Shown: positions 6,977 to 16,167 of the stretch, piece after piece
How the letters are laid out: the number at the start of each line of letters is the position of its first letter
How positions within the stretch are numbered: position 1 is the stretch's first letter
The notes under the pieces: generated by a model
The model's input: only the letters and a program-made list of their open reading frames with translations
What the model was told of the DNA's origin: nothing
Databases searched by the model: none
Made by a program: the position numbers and the translations under genes
From: Streptomyces sp. MA5143a
GTDB taxonomy: Bacteria; Actinomycetota; Actinomycetes; Streptomycetales; Streptomycetaceae
Length of the DNA: 64,000 nt
Reading direction: 5' to 3'
Assembly: GCF_900290235.1 (NCBI RefSeq)
Contig: NZ_OLMK01000036.1
Span: 89,966-153,965 of the forward strand

Positions 6977-7942
6977 TCAACCCAGCAGTCGTACGGGGGA
7001 ACCCGCCAGGTACGCCCGGATGTCCTCGACCGCCTGGCCGTAGTAGGTCGCGTAGTTGTCGCGGGAGACATAGCCGAGGTGCGGTGTGGCGAGGAGGCGG
7101 GGGGCCGTGCGCATCGGGTGGTCGGCGGGGAGCGGCTCGATGTCGAAGACGTCGACGCCTGCTCCGGCGATACGGCCCTCGTGCAGGGCGGCGAGCAGTG
7201 CGTCCTGGTCGACGAGGGCGGCGCGGGACGTGTTGATCAGGTAGGCGGTCGGCTTGAGCAGGGCGAGTTCGGGGGCGCCCAGCAGGCCCCGGGTGCGGTC
7301 GCTCAGGGCGAGGTGGACGGAGACGAAGTCGCTGTCCGAGAGCAACTCCTCCTTGGACGCGGACAGTTCCACGCCCACCTCGTCCGCGCGCTCCTTGGTG
7401 AGGTTCTGACTCCAGGCCGTCACCCGCATGTCGAAGGCGAGGCCGATCCGGGCCACCCGGCTGCCGATCTTGCCGAGGCCGAGCAGGCCGAGCCGGGCGC
7501 CGTGCAGATCGACGCCGACGGTGCTCTGCCAAGGGCCGCCCGAGCGCAGGGAGTTGTACTCGGTGACCAGGCCGCGGGCGAGGCCCAGCAGCAGTGCCCA
7601 GGTCAGCTCGACGGGCGGGGTGGAGGAGCTGGACGTACCGCAGACGGTCACGCCGTGCGCCTCGGCGGCCGTGTAGTCGATGACCGAGTTGCGCATGCCG
7701 GAGGCGATCAGCAGCTTCAGCCGGGGGAGGCGGGCGAGGAGCGAGGCGGGGAAGGGGACGCGTTCGCGCAGGGTGACGACGATGTCGAAGTCGGCCAGGG
7801 CCTTGGCGAGTGAGTCCTCGTCGGCGAAGTGCTCCGCGAAGCTGACGACGTCGACGTCCTCGGCGACGGGGGACCAGTCGGCGATCTCGGTCGCGACGGT
7901 CTGGAAGTCGTCGAGCACGGCGCAGCGGAGTCGCGGTCGCAT
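6977..7942 (-). CDS. D-2-hydroxyacid dehydrogenase family protein
   Basis: A 321-residue NAD(P)-dependent dehydrogenase. It has the Rossmann motif GLLGLGKIGSRVARI at about residues 153-167 and the catalytic trio of the family: Arg in NTSRAALVD, Glu in VFDIEPL, His in ATPHLGY. Length and layout match the D-3-phosphoglycerate/lactate dehydrogenase superfamily, which interconverts 2-keto and D-2-hydroxy acids. The exact substrate cannot be read from the sequence. It is monocistronic and convergent with the DUF2087 gene. The ATG at 7942 is the natural start (MRPRLRCAVLDDF). Confidence 0.9.
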   Translation of the reverse strand: MRPRLRCAVLDDFQTVATEIADWSPVAEDVDVVSFAEHFADEDSLAKALADFDIVVTLRERVPFPASLLARLPRLKLLIASGMRNSVIDYTAAEAHGVTVCGTSSSSTPPVELTWALLLGLARGLVTEYNSLRSGGPWQSTVGVDLHGARLGLLGLGKIGSRVARIGLAFDMRVTAWSQNLTKERADEVGVELSASKEELLSDSDFVSVHLALSDRTRGLLGAPELALLKPTAYLINTSRAALVDQDALLAALHEGRIAGAGVDVFDIEPLPADHPMRTAPRLLATPHLGYVSRDNYATYYGQAVEDIRAYLAGSPVRLLG

Positions 7943-8665
7943 GTCGGGTGCCTCCGGGAGATCGATTGCCTGACCCGCCCCGACTCTACCGAGCGTCGAT
8001 CTCCGCGATCAGGGCCTGGATCCGCCGCACGCGCCGGTGGCCGTGGCCGTACACATCGAGTCAGTTCAGCTGCGCATGGCGAGGGAGCTCTTGGAGGAAG
8101 CGCGTCAGGTTCCCGATGGCACGCCCATGAACATGCACAAGCTGAGCCTCCTCGCGGGCTATGACCGGCCTGTACGCACAGCGCTGATCGATCCTGACAA
8201 TCGGACACGGTTCACCCTGCTCTTCCTCACCCGCGCGACAACAGGGGCTGTCGCACTCGGGACAGGGCGGAGCATCGTCGGGCAAGGGAGATCTGTTCCG
8301 GGCGCCCCTGGACGGCTTGTGCCTGGACCGGCGCGATCGTCAGCCCGAGGCCCGGGCCCCGTCGGTGAGACCGGTGACCGCCCGTGCCGGTGGGCGTTGC
8401 CGGATCCGCCTGTTCCGCGCCCGCGTTCGGCCTCGACACCTCCAACAGCTATTCGACCAGCCTGCGCACCCCCCCGGACCGTGTCCCGCATCAGATCGGC
8501 CCCCCTTGTTCTCGAGTCTCGCGGCCTGAGCGGTGCACGGCTGAGCGGCTGCCCTGTCCACCGAGTCCTCGTGCGGTCACCGCCCCGGTGACCTGTACGA
8601 CGGCTGTGACGTGTCTCACCGGAACCCGCCCGCACCGTACGTCAGCTCAAGACGTGACCACAGAT
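7943..8665. other. Long intergenic region of about 720 bp, weak coding signals on both strands
   Basis: GC at third positions is low in every frame. On the minus strand 8061-8285 encodes a short CPEC-containing peptide that continues in frame after a TGA; on the plus strand 8037-8591 is open from a GTG. Neither has a good ribosome site or recognised family, so I leave both unannotated. Promoters for the divergent dehydrogenase (minus) and sigma factor (plus) must lie here. Confidence 0.5.
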
Positions 8666-9298
8666 ATGCGAACCCGGGTGCGAAACGGAGATCCGGACGC
8701 CTTCGCGGAACTCTTCGACGCGTGCGCCCGCGCGGTGTACAACCACGCCTTCCGGCTGACCGCCGACTGGTCGCTGGCCGAGGACGTGATGTCGACGACC
8801 TTCATGGAGGCGTGGCGGCGCCGGGCGTCGGTCGAGGCCGAAGGCGGCTCGCTGCGGCCGTGGCTGCTGGGCATCGCCACCAACGTCGCCCGCTCCCACC
8901 ACCGCAGCAACCGCCGCTACCGCAACGCGGCGAGCGCCGCGGCCGCCGCGCACGCCGCCGAGGAACGGGTCGAGGACCACGCCGAGGAGACCGCCGGACG
9001 CCTGGACGACCGTCGCCGTATCAACGCCACGCTCGCCGCCCTCAGCCTGCTCAAGCGCCCCGAGCGTGAGGTCCTGACGCTGTGCCTGTGGGAGGGGCTG
9101 GAGTACGCCGAGGCGGCCCGCGCCCTGGGTATCCCGGTCGGCACCGTCCGCTCCCGCCTCTCCCGCGCCCGCGCCAAGCTGCGCAAGCTCGCCGACGCGC
9201 AACTGCTCGGAGAAAAAAGGGAACCCACCCGCACGAACCGGCAGATAACAGGTGATCGCGGATACGCGGTCCGGTCCGCACAGGAAGGAAACCGATGA
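8666..9298 (+). CDS. ECF-type RNA polymerase sigma factor
   Basis: A 210-residue sigma-70 family protein. Region 2 covers about residues 8-75 (DPDAFAELFD, YNHAFRLT, AEDVMSTTFMEAWRR) and region 4 about 120-178 (LKRPEREVLTLCLWEGLEYAEAA, IPVGTVRSRLSRAR). It would direct RNA polymerase to a small regulon, which may include its own operon. ATG 8666 is used; GTG 8654 is also in frame. The stop overlaps the next start (ATGA, 9295-9298), so it is co-translated with the membrane protein gene that probably restrains it. A C-terminal extension of about 30 residues beyond region 4 is less conserved. Confidence 0.93.
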   Translation: MRTRVRNGDPDAFAELFDACARAVYNHAFRLTADWSLAEDVMSTTFMEAWRRRASVEAEGGSLRPWLLGIATNVARSHHRSNRRYRNAASAAAAAHAAEERVEDHAEETAGRLDDRRRINATLAALSLLKRPEREVLTLCLWEGLEYAEAARALGIPVGTVRSRLSRARAKLRKLADAQLLGEKREPTRTNRQITGDRGYAVRSAQEGNR

Positions 9299-10389
9299 AC
9301 GCCAGCCCCTCCCACCGGCCCCACCCGGCCGAGTGGACGGAGACGCAGAGTCTGCTGCCCTCCGCCGAGCGGGATCTGCCGGCGGGCCGCCACCAGTTCC
9401 ACAAGGAGCAGATGATGGCCCGGATCCACGAAGACCTCCGCACCCCCTCCCGTACGTCCGCCACCTCTCCGGTCGCGCCCGTGCAGCGCTCCAACCCGTT
9501 CCTGCGCCGTACGATCCTCCTGCCCGCCGCGGCCTTCGCCCTGGCCGGCGCGGTCGCGGGCGGCCTCGCTCTCACCGGCGGCGGGGCCGGTGGCCACGGC
9601 GGCACGACCGCCCTGGCCACCGGCCCCGCCCTGACCACCAGGATTGGCGTCGCCGACGCCAAGGGCGCCCCCCAGCTCCTCGAACGCATCTCCCTGGCCG
9701 CCGCCGACACCTCCGAGCCCACCCCGCGCAAGGGCCAGTACATCTACATCGCCTCGAAGGTGGCCGACACCTACATCGCGGTCGACGGCGACAACAAGAG
9801 CGAGGCGGTCAGCACCGAGCTGCACTCCCGCCAGGTCTGGAAATCCCTCGACGGCAGGGACGGCTGGCTGATCGAGGCCGGTGAGACCAGCGACAAGGGC
9901 ATCACCCTGCAGAGCGACACCCCGGACAGCGCTGCCTACAACGCCCTGGCCGAGCTGCCGACCGACCCCGACACGCTGCTCCAGCAGATCTACCGCGAGT
10001 CGGACGCCGTCCGGGACCCCGAAGTCCCCCGCGACCAGGCGGCCTTCGTCGCGATCGGCGATCTGCTGTTCGAGAGCTACCCGCCCGCCGAGGTCGGCGC
10101 CGCCCTCTACAAGGCCGCGGCCAAGATCCCCGGCGTCGTCGCGGTGAATGACGCGGTCGACGCCGCGGGCAGGCACGGGATCGCGATCGCGCGGGAGAAC
10201 CCCGTAGATGGCGAGCGCACCGAGTGGATCTTCGACAAGAAGACGCTGCGGTTCCTCGGCGAGCGCGTCGTGGTGGTCAAGGCCACGGCTGACAGTCCCC
10301 TCAAGGTCGGTACCGTCGCGCACACCAGCGCGATCACCGAGCGCGCGGTCGTCGACGCGGCCAAGCAGGTCCCCGGGCAGGTGAGCTGA
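9295..10389 (+). CDS. CU044_5270-type membrane protein, probable sigma-factor partner
   Basis: A 364-residue single-pass protein. The N-terminal 75 residues are cytoplasmic and contain RDLPAGRHQFHKEQMM, a segment repeatedly seen after ECF factors in actinobacteria. A transmembrane helix (about 76-98, LLPAAAFALAGAVAGGLALTGG) follows, then a large extracytoplasmic domain with YIYIASKVADTYI and ELPTDPDTLL motifs of the CU044_5270 family. The coupled start (4-nt overlap with the sigma gene) and the topology suggest a membrane anti-sigma or signal receiver. No zinc-binding anti-sigma motif is visible, so the mechanism is unknown. Confidence 0.85.
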   Translation: MNASPSHRPHPAEWTETQSLLPSAERDLPAGRHQFHKEQMMARIHEDLRTPSRTSATSPVAPVQRSNPFLRRTILLPAAAFALAGAVAGGLALTGGGAGGHGGTTALATGPALTTRIGVADAKGAPQLLERISLAAADTSEPTPRKGQYIYIASKVADTYIAVDGDNKSEAVSTELHSRQVWKSLDGRDGWLIEAGETSDKGITLQSDTPDSAAYNALAELPTDPDTLLQQIYRESDAVRDPEVPRDQAAFVAIGDLLFESYPPAEVGAALYKAAAKIPGVVAVNDAVDAAGRHGIAIARENPVDGERTEWIFDKKTLRFLGERVVVVKATADSPLKVGTVAHTSAITERAVVDAAKQVPGQVS

Positions 10390-13300
10390 ATGCGCGACAG
10401 AACCACAAGCGCCTCGCTGGCCGCCTTGCTGGTGGCGGGGCTGATGACGGGCGTCTCGGTGGCGGCCACGGGCTCCGGCCTCGGCGTACGGGCGGAGGAC
10501 ACCGTCACGGTCGCGGCGCCCGGCGGCTCCGCCCTCGGCGCGCGGACCGCCGGCTCCGCCTCCGCGGCCGGCCGGTACGTCACCCTCCTCACCGGCGACC
10601 GGGTCCGGCTGGACGCCCGGGGCCGGGTGACGGGCGTACGGCGGGCACCGGGCCGTGAGCACGTCCCGGTGTCCGTGCGCGGCGTCGGGGGCGATCAGTA
10701 CGTCGTTCCCGCCGATGCCGCCGCCCTGATCGGCCAAGGCGTCCTGGACATGAGGCTGTTCGATGTCAGTGGCCTGATACGCGCCGGCTACGACGACACC
10801 CGGCGCGGCACGCTCCCGCTGATCGTGTCGTACGAGGGCAAGTCCGCCCAGCGCAGGAGTACGCAGAAGTCGCTGGTCGCGGACGCGGACGCCACCGTGC
10901 GCCGGGAGCTGCCCAGCGTGGCGGGCGCCGCGATCACCGTGCCCAAGGCCGGGGCCGACGACATGTGGCAGGCCCTCACCGCCGGGAAGGGAGTGGCGCG
11001 GGTCTGGCTGGACGGCCGGTTCAAGGCGCCGGCGGACGAAGACGGCGCGAAGGCCGGGGAGGCGGGCGGCGGCGTCGCGCAGATCGGCGCCCCGGCCGCC
11101 TGGGCGGCCGGATACGACGGCAAGGGCGTCAAGATCGCCGTCCTGGACACCGGCGTCGACACCACACACCCTGACCTCGCCTCGGCGGTGCAGGTCTCGA
11201 AGAACTTCACCGCCACCGGCAGCACCGACGACATGGCCGGCCACGGCACCCATGTGGCCGCGACGCTGGCGGGCTCGGGCGCACGGTCCGACGGCCGGTA
11301 CAAGGGCGTCGCGCCCGGTGCCGGGATCCTCAACGCCAAGGTGCTGGACGACAGCGGCGAGGGCAGCGACTCCAGCGTCATCGCCGGCCTGGAGTGGGCC
11401 GCCGGGCAGGGCGCCAAGGTGGCCAACCTCAGCCTGGGCCAGGTCGACACCCCGGGGGAGGACCCGGTCGAGGCGGCGGTGAACGCCCTCTCGAAGAGCA
11501 CCGGCATGCTCACCGTCGCCGCGGCCGGCAACGAGGGCCCCGACGCGGGAACCGTCGACTCCCCGGGGGCCGCGGAGTCGGCGCTCACCGTGGGCGCCGT
11601 CGACGGCGAGGACCGGCTCGCCGACTTCTCCAGCACCGGCCCGACCGCCGACAGCACGCTGAAACCGGACCTCACGGCTCCCGGCGTCGACATCGTCTCG
11701 GCGAAGGCGGCGCACGGCTACCTGGGCGACCCGGCGGCCGACGGCTATGTCTCCATGTCCGGTACGTCGATGGCGACGCCGCATGCCGCGGGGGCGGCCG
11801 CGATCCTCGCCCAGCGGCACCCCGACTGGACCGGCGCACGGATCAAGCAGGCGCTCACCGCGTCCACCACCCCGACCACCGGCGCGACCGGCTACCAGCA
11901 GGGGACGGGTCGGCTCGATGTGTCCCGGGCACTGGAGGGGACGGTGGCGAGCGAACAGACCTCCGTGTCCTTCGGCAAGCAGCTGTGGCCCCACACCGAC
12001 GACCGGCCGGTCACCCGGCACATCACCTACCGCAACGACGGCGACCACCCCGTCACCCTCGACCTGACGGCCACCGCGACCGGCCCCGGAGGCAGCACGG
12101 CCCCCGAAGGCATGTTCACGCTGAGCACCACACGGCTCACCGTCCCGGCGGGCGGCACCGCCGGCGTCGACCTCACCGCGGACACCCGCGTCGAGGCGGC
12201 GGACGGCGCCTACTCGGGCACGCTGGTCGCCACCGCGCGCAACGGCGCCGAACCCGCTGCCGTACGGACCGCCTTCGGCGTCGTACGCGAGGCCGAGTCG
12301 TACGACCTCACCCTGAAGTTCCTCGACCGCGGCGGCCGGCCCGTGAGCGCTCCGCTGACCGAGATCCTCGGGTACTCGGGCACGTACTGGACCACGAACC
12401 TCAAGGACTCCGAGCAGACCTCCAAGGGCGTGTACCGGGTGCGGGTCCCGCGCGGCGACTACGTCGTGGACACCGTGATGGACGACCCCGGGGGCACCTC
12501 CGCGCTGGTCCGGCCGCGGCTCTCGCTGACCGGGGACACCACGGTCGTCTTCGACGCGCGCAAGGCGAAGCCGGTCGGGATCACCGCGCCGCAGGGCGCG
12601 AAGATGTCCGACGGCCAGCTCAACCTCGCCGTGGGCACCGGGGACACCGTGGGCACCGTGGGCACCGTGGGCACCGGAAGCGAACCGCACAACAGCACCC
12701 TGTTCTGGGGAACGTTCAAGAACCTGCGCACCGCGACCCTGGGTCCGACCGCCCCGGCCGGGAGGCTCAGCACGCAGCTCGGCGGCCTGTGGCAGAAGGG
12801 CAGCACCACCTACCACCTGCTCCACAACCTGCCCGACCGCTTCCCCACCGGCTACCGGCACACCACGCGCATGAACGAACTGGCCCTGCTGAAGCGCAAC
12901 TTCGGCTCGTCCGTCGCCCACCGCAAGGGCATCGTCAACGTCCTGTGGAGCAGCCCCACCCTGTCGCTGGGCACGGTGAGCGACCCCTTCCCGCTGCCGA
13001 CGACCGCGAAGATCTACGTCACCACGCCCAAGGGCTTCAAGTGGACGGCCAACCTGGGCCAGCGAAACGCCTCCGGGGACGACGACGTCTTCTACGGCAC
13101 GGAGAGCGCGAGGTCGTACCACGCGGGCCGGACCTACGCGGCGACGTACAACGTCGGCGTCTTCAGCCCGATCACCGGCGGCCCGTACGGCGCGCGGCGC
13201 GACGGCGACACCCTCGACCTGTGCGTCCCCGACCTCGCCGACGGGAGCGGACACCCCGCCTCCTCCACAGCGAAACGCCACACCACGGTGACCGCGGACG

Positions 13301-13788
13301 GCAACACCCTGCTCGACAACGACGGCGACCTCTGCCAGACCGTGGAGAAGCTCCCGTCCGTCCCGGCCCGCTACACGATCCGAACGAACCTGACCCGCCC
13401 GCCAGGCGTGGCCACGACCACGAGCCGCCTGGCAGCGGCCTGGACCTTCACGTCCAGCCCGTCCGACTCCGGCTCCCTGCCCCTCTCCACGGTCCGCTTC
13501 CACCCGAAACTGACCCCGACCGGTACGGCCCTCGCAGGCCGCCGCACCACGATCCCCCTCTCCCTCCAGGGCCCGGCGGCCACTGACCTGAAATCCCTGA
13601 CGGTGAAGGTCTCCTACGACGCCGGCAAGACCTGGTCCCCCGCCCCGGTGACCACCACCCACGGCAAGAGGACCCTCACCCTGACCCACCCGGAAGACGC
13701 CCGCTCGGTCTCCCTCACATCCACCCTGACCGACACCACCGGCAACACCTACGCGGTGACGATCCTGGAGGCATACCTCCTGACCTGA
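10390..13788 (+). CDS. Secreted subtilisin-family (S8) serine peptidase, 1132 residues
   Basis: A signal peptide (about 1-32) is followed by a propeptide region, then the S8 catalytic domain at about 235-520. The triad is visible: Asp253 in VLDTGVD, His285 in GHGTHVA, Ser460 in GTSMATPHAAG, with oxyanion Asn in AAAGNEGP. About 600 further residues form beta-rich domains, probably for substrate or wall binding. A 9-bp repeat encodes a GTVGTVGTVG linker near residue 755. The ATG directly abuts the TGA of the CU044_5270 gene, so sigma factor, partner and protease form one operon. It should act outside the cell; the substrate is unknown. Confidence 0.93.
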   Translation: MRDRTTSASLAALLVAGLMTGVSVAATGSGLGVRAEDTVTVAAPGGSALGARTAGSASAAGRYVTLLTGDRVRLDARGRVTGVRRAPGREHVPVSVRGVGGDQYVVPADAAALIGQGVLDMRLFDVSGLIRAGYDDTRRGTLPLIVSYEGKSAQRRSTQKSLVADADATVRRELPSVAGAAITVPKAGADDMWQALTAGKGVARVWLDGRFKAPADEDGAKAGEAGGGVAQIGAPAAWAAGYDGKGVKIAVLDTGVDTTHPDLASAVQVSKNFTATGSTDDMAGHGTHVAATLAGSGARSDGRYKGVAPGAGILNAKVLDDSGEGSDSSVIAGLEWAAGQGAKVANLSLGQVDTPGEDPVEAAVNALSKSTGMLTVAAAGNEGPDAGTVDSPGAAESALTVGAVDGEDRLADFSSTGPTADSTLKPDLTAPGVDIVSAKAAHGYLGDPAADGYVSMSGTSMATPHAAGAAAILAQRHPDWTGARIKQALTASTTPTTGATGYQQGTGRLDVSRALEGTVASEQTSVSFGKQLWPHTDDRPVTRHITYRNDGDHPVTLDLTATATGPGGSTAPEGMFTLSTTRLTVPAGGTAGVDLTADTRVEAADGAYSGTLVATARNGAEPAAVRTAFGVVREAESYDLTLKFLDRGGRPVSAPLTEILGYSGTYWTTNLKDSEQTSKGVYRVRVPRGDYVVDTVMDDPGGTSALVRPRLSLTGDTTVVFDARKAKPVGITAPQGAKMSDGQLNLAVGTGDTVGTVGTVGTGSEPHNSTLFWGTFKNLRTATLGPTAPAGRLSTQLGGLWQKGSTTYHLLHNLPDRFPTGYRHTTRMNELALLKRNFGSSVAHRKGIVNVLWSSPTLSLGTVSDPFPLPTTAKIYVTTPKGFKWTANLGQRNASGDDDVFYGTESARSYHAGRTYAATYNVGVFSPITGGPYGARRDGDTLDLCVPDLADGSGHPASSTAKRHTTVTADGNTLLDNDGDLCQTVEKLPSVPARYTIRTNLTRPPGVATTTSRLAAAWTFTSSPSDSGSLPLSTVRFHPKLTPTGTALAGRRTTIPLSLQGPAATDLKSLTVKVSYDAGKTWSPAPVTTTHGKRTLTLTHPEDARSVSLTSTLTDTTGNTYAVTILEAYLLT

Positions 13789-14130
13789 CATGGTCCAGAC
13801 ACTCCTCGACGCGGTCACGCATCATCCGGAGCACATCGCCTGTGCCCGTGCTGCCGGCCACCCACGCCCGGTGCGTCGACGGGCAGCTGCCTGACCTGAA
13901 ACGGCGGCTCGAAGCCGCTGGAGACCTGCCGGAACCTGTCGAAGATCAGTGCGCTGATTCACACGGCACCCGCCGGAAACCGTCCTGAGCGGCGCCGAGA
14001 ACTTCGACACGTATTCGACACGGCGACCCGCGGAATCCCGTTGACAGCCGTACGGCCCCGGAATCCCACCCTCGGCCACGGAGGGGGCTCCGGGGCTTTC
14101 CGTCGGGTCTCGGTATGGCGTCTGACCAGC
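13789..14130. other. Intergenic region between subtilase gene and tRNA
   Basis: No convincing gene. Coding signals are weak on both strands. A short repeated phrase (TTCGACACG / ATTCGACACGG near 14004-14023) lies downstream of the tRNA 3' end, where integrase-based elements often insert, but no integrase remnant can be recognised. Confidence 0.5.
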
Positions 14131-14154
14131 AAAAAAGCCCTCCCGGAGGAGGGC
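14131..14154 (-). terminator. Terminator of the tRNA-Arg gene
   Basis: On the minus strand a 7-bp hairpin (arms 14148-14154 and 14137-14143, loop of 4) is followed by six T residues, a classical intrinsic terminator 11 nt past the tRNA 3' end. Confidence 0.85.
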
Positions 14155-14164
14155 GGGGTGTGGG

Positions 14165-14237
14165 CGCCCCCGGCAGGACTCGAACCTGCGGCCAAGCGCT
14201 TAGAAGGCGCCTGCTCTATCCACTGAGCTACGGGGGC
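14165..14237 (-). tRNA. tRNA-Arg (anticodon UCU)
   Basis: A 73-nt cloverleaf on the minus strand: acceptor GCCCCCG pairing with CGGGGGC, D-arm GCTC/GAGC, anticodon stem GGCGC/GCGCT around loop CTTCTAA, T-arm GCAGG-TTCGAGT-CCTGC, discriminator G. The anticodon TCT reads AGA, a rare codon in high-GC Streptomyces. The CCA end is not encoded. Confidence 0.96.
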
Positions 14238-14547
14238 CGGGTGTGGTGGCCTCTGTCGTGGTGCCCGGGTGTGGGCTGATCCGTGACGTTGCCGGGGACA
14301 AGGATAGAGCTCCCGGGTCCTTGTCCCTGTTGCTTCGCCTCCGTGGCTCAATGTGGAGGTTCGGTGAAGCGGTCCTGATAATCGCAGGCAGGTACGAATC
14401 GTGCACCTCTTTTGGCGCCTCGGGCCTCGGGTGTTGTGCACTCGTTATGCCTGCGCCCCTCTCGTCCCCTCCATCCCGTGTGTCCTATCGGCGCGCAGAC
14501 GTACTTATATGCTTCAGAAAGTCCACAAAATTGGGCATTCTTCGCAT
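14238..14547. other. Divergent promoter region between tRNA-Arg and dynA
   Basis: Relatively AT-rich, as expected for promoters of the minus-strand tRNA and the plus-strand GTPase operon. A TATAT-like element lies at about 14507-14511, roughly 40 nt upstream of the GTG pair. No gene is apparent. Confidence 0.5.
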
Positions 14548-16167
14548 GTGGTGACCTTGGACGTACGGCCTCAGCTGCTCGACGCGCTCTCCACCTTGCG
14601 CGACCGTGTCGCCGCCGCGCGCTTTCCGCTGCCCCTGGCAGGGGCCCCGCGCGCGCGTGCCAACCGCGACGAACTACTCGCGCAACTCGACGACTACTTG
14701 GTGCCCCGCTTGCGGCAACCCGAAGCGCCATTGCTCGCCGTTGTCGGGGGCTCGACCGGAGCCGGTAAGTCCACCCTCGTCAACTCCCTGGTCGGACGGA
14801 AGGTCAGCCAGGCCGGTGTCCTGCGGCCGACCACCCGGACGCCCGTCCTGGTGTGTCATCCCGAGGACCACCACTGGTTCAGCGGCATGCGCGTCCTGCC
14901 CAACCTCACGCGCGCGTGGCTGCCGCAGCAGGAACTGGGCCAGGCCCTGGGCGACGACTCGTTTCCCCCGGACCGGGACGGCGAGCGCGTCCTGCGCATC
15001 GAGACCGCCGAGAGCCTCCCGCGCGGCCTCGCCCTGCTCGACGCCCCGGACATCGACTCCCTGGTGGCCGAGAACCGCGTACTCGCCGCGGAACTCATCT
15101 GCGCCGCGGACATCTGGGTGATGGTGACCACGGCCGCGCGGTACGCCGACGCCGTGCCCTGGCACCTGCTGCGCACCGCCAAGGAGCACCGGGCCACCCT
15201 GATCACGGTGCTCGACCGGGTTCCCCACCAGGTCGTGTCCGAGGTCTCCCGCCAGTACGCGGCCCTGCTGACCAAGGCGGGGCTCGGCGACGTACCCCGG
15301 TTCACCGTTCCGGAGCTCCCCGAGTCCGCCTGGGGCGGCGGGCTGCTCCCCGCCACCGCCGTCGCACCGCTGCTGACCTGGCTCACCCAGCAGGCGACCG
15401 ACCCGGCCGCGCGGCAGCAGGCCATGGCCCGCACCGCCCACGGCGTACTCGACTCGCTGCGGACCCGGATGCCCGAGCTGGCCAGCGCCGCCGCCCAGCA
15501 GTACTCCGCCGCGCTCCGGCTCACCTCGGCCGTCGACATGGCGTACGACGGCGAGCACGCGCGCGTGAAGGGGCGGTTGCAGGCCGGCGCCGTGCTGGCG
15601 GGCGACGCCCTGAAGCGGTGGCGCAGCTATCCGCTCGACTGCACCGCCGGTGAACTGCTCGACGCGCTCGTGGAGAGCCTCGGCACGTTGCTGATGTGCG
15701 CCGTCACCGCCGCCGACGAGCGCATCCGCGAGGCGTGGCGGCGCGAACCGGCCGCCGTCGCCGCCGGGTTGATGGACCGTCTGTCGACCTCCGGGAACAC
15801 CGAGCACCGCATCGGGATTGCCGTACGGCGCTGGCGGCGCGTCCTGGAGGAGTACGCCGAGGAGGAGGTGCGCGACCTCGACCGGGGCGTCGCGTCCGAC
15901 CCCGAGGCCGTCGCCGCCCTCGTCGCCACGGCCCTGCTGGGCGGCCGCCGCGCAAGGGCGGCCGGTGAAGGGCTCGCCGAGCGGATCGGGGCGCACGGCG
16001 CGCTCCGGCTGCGGGACCGCGGCGGGCGGCTGCTCACCGAGTACCTCGAACGGGCGCTCGACACCGAGCGTGACCGCCGTCTCGCTCCGCTCGACGCCCT
16101 CGATGTCCACCCCGAGCCGCAGGCCGAACTCATCGCCGCGCTGTCCGTACTGCAGAAGGAGAGGTGA
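14548..16167 (+). CDS. dynA: Dynamin-like GTPase, first of a pair (DynA type)
   Basis: A 539-residue P-loop GTPase. Walker A GGSTGAGKSTLVNSLVG is at about residues 65-81, followed by a switch-like RPTTRTP and a D-A-P-D-I motif for Walker B/G3. The remainder is helical with no transmembrane span. The adjacent DynA/DynB pair of Streptomyces stabilises FtsZ rings at sporulation septa (known from S. venezuelae), and the location beside ssbB fits that locus. GTG 14548 or GTG 14551 is the likely start (VVTLDVRPQLLDAL); no ribosome site is obvious, so the mRNA could be leaderless. It overlaps dynB by 4 nt (GTGA), giving tight coupling. Confidence 0.85.
   Translation: MVTLDVRPQLLDALSTLRDRVAAARFPLPLAGAPRARANRDELLAQLDDYLVPRLRQPEAPLLAVVGGSTGAGKSTLVNSLVGRKVSQAGVLRPTTRTPVLVCHPEDHHWFSGMRVLPNLTRAWLPQQELGQALGDDSFPPDRDGERVLRIETAESLPRGLALLDAPDIDSLVAENRVLAAELICAADIWVMVTTAARYADAVPWHLLRTAKEHRATLITVLDRVPHQVVSEVSRQYAALLTKAGLGDVPRFTVPELPESAWGGGLLPATAVAPLLTWLTQQATDPAARQQAMARTAHGVLDSLRTRMPELASAAAQQYSAALRLTSAVDMAYDGEHARVKGRLQAGAVLAGDALKRWRSYPLDCTAGELLDALVESLGTLLMCAVTAADERIREAWRREPAAVAAGLMDRLSTSGNTEHRIGIAVRRWRRVLEEYAEEEVRDLDRGVASDPEAVAALVATALLGGRRARAAGEGLAERIGAHGALRLRDRGGRLLTEYLERALDTERDRRLAPLDALDVHPEPQAELIAALSVLQKER

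Noticed and set aside
8037..8591. Possible plus-strand gene of 184 codons
   Set aside because: GC at third positions is low, there is no ribosome site and the later part is Pro/Arg-rich noise; kept only as an observation on the gap.
8917..13818. A 1633-codon open frame on the minus strand
   Set aside because: It is antisense to the sigma factor, CU044_5270 and subtilase genes, each of which has clear family motifs; long antisense frames are expected at this GC content.
13822..14079. Possible integrase remnant or small gene next to tRNA-Arg
   Set aside because: No tyrosine recombinase motif, no repeat of the tRNA 3' end and no ribosome site could be found within the window.
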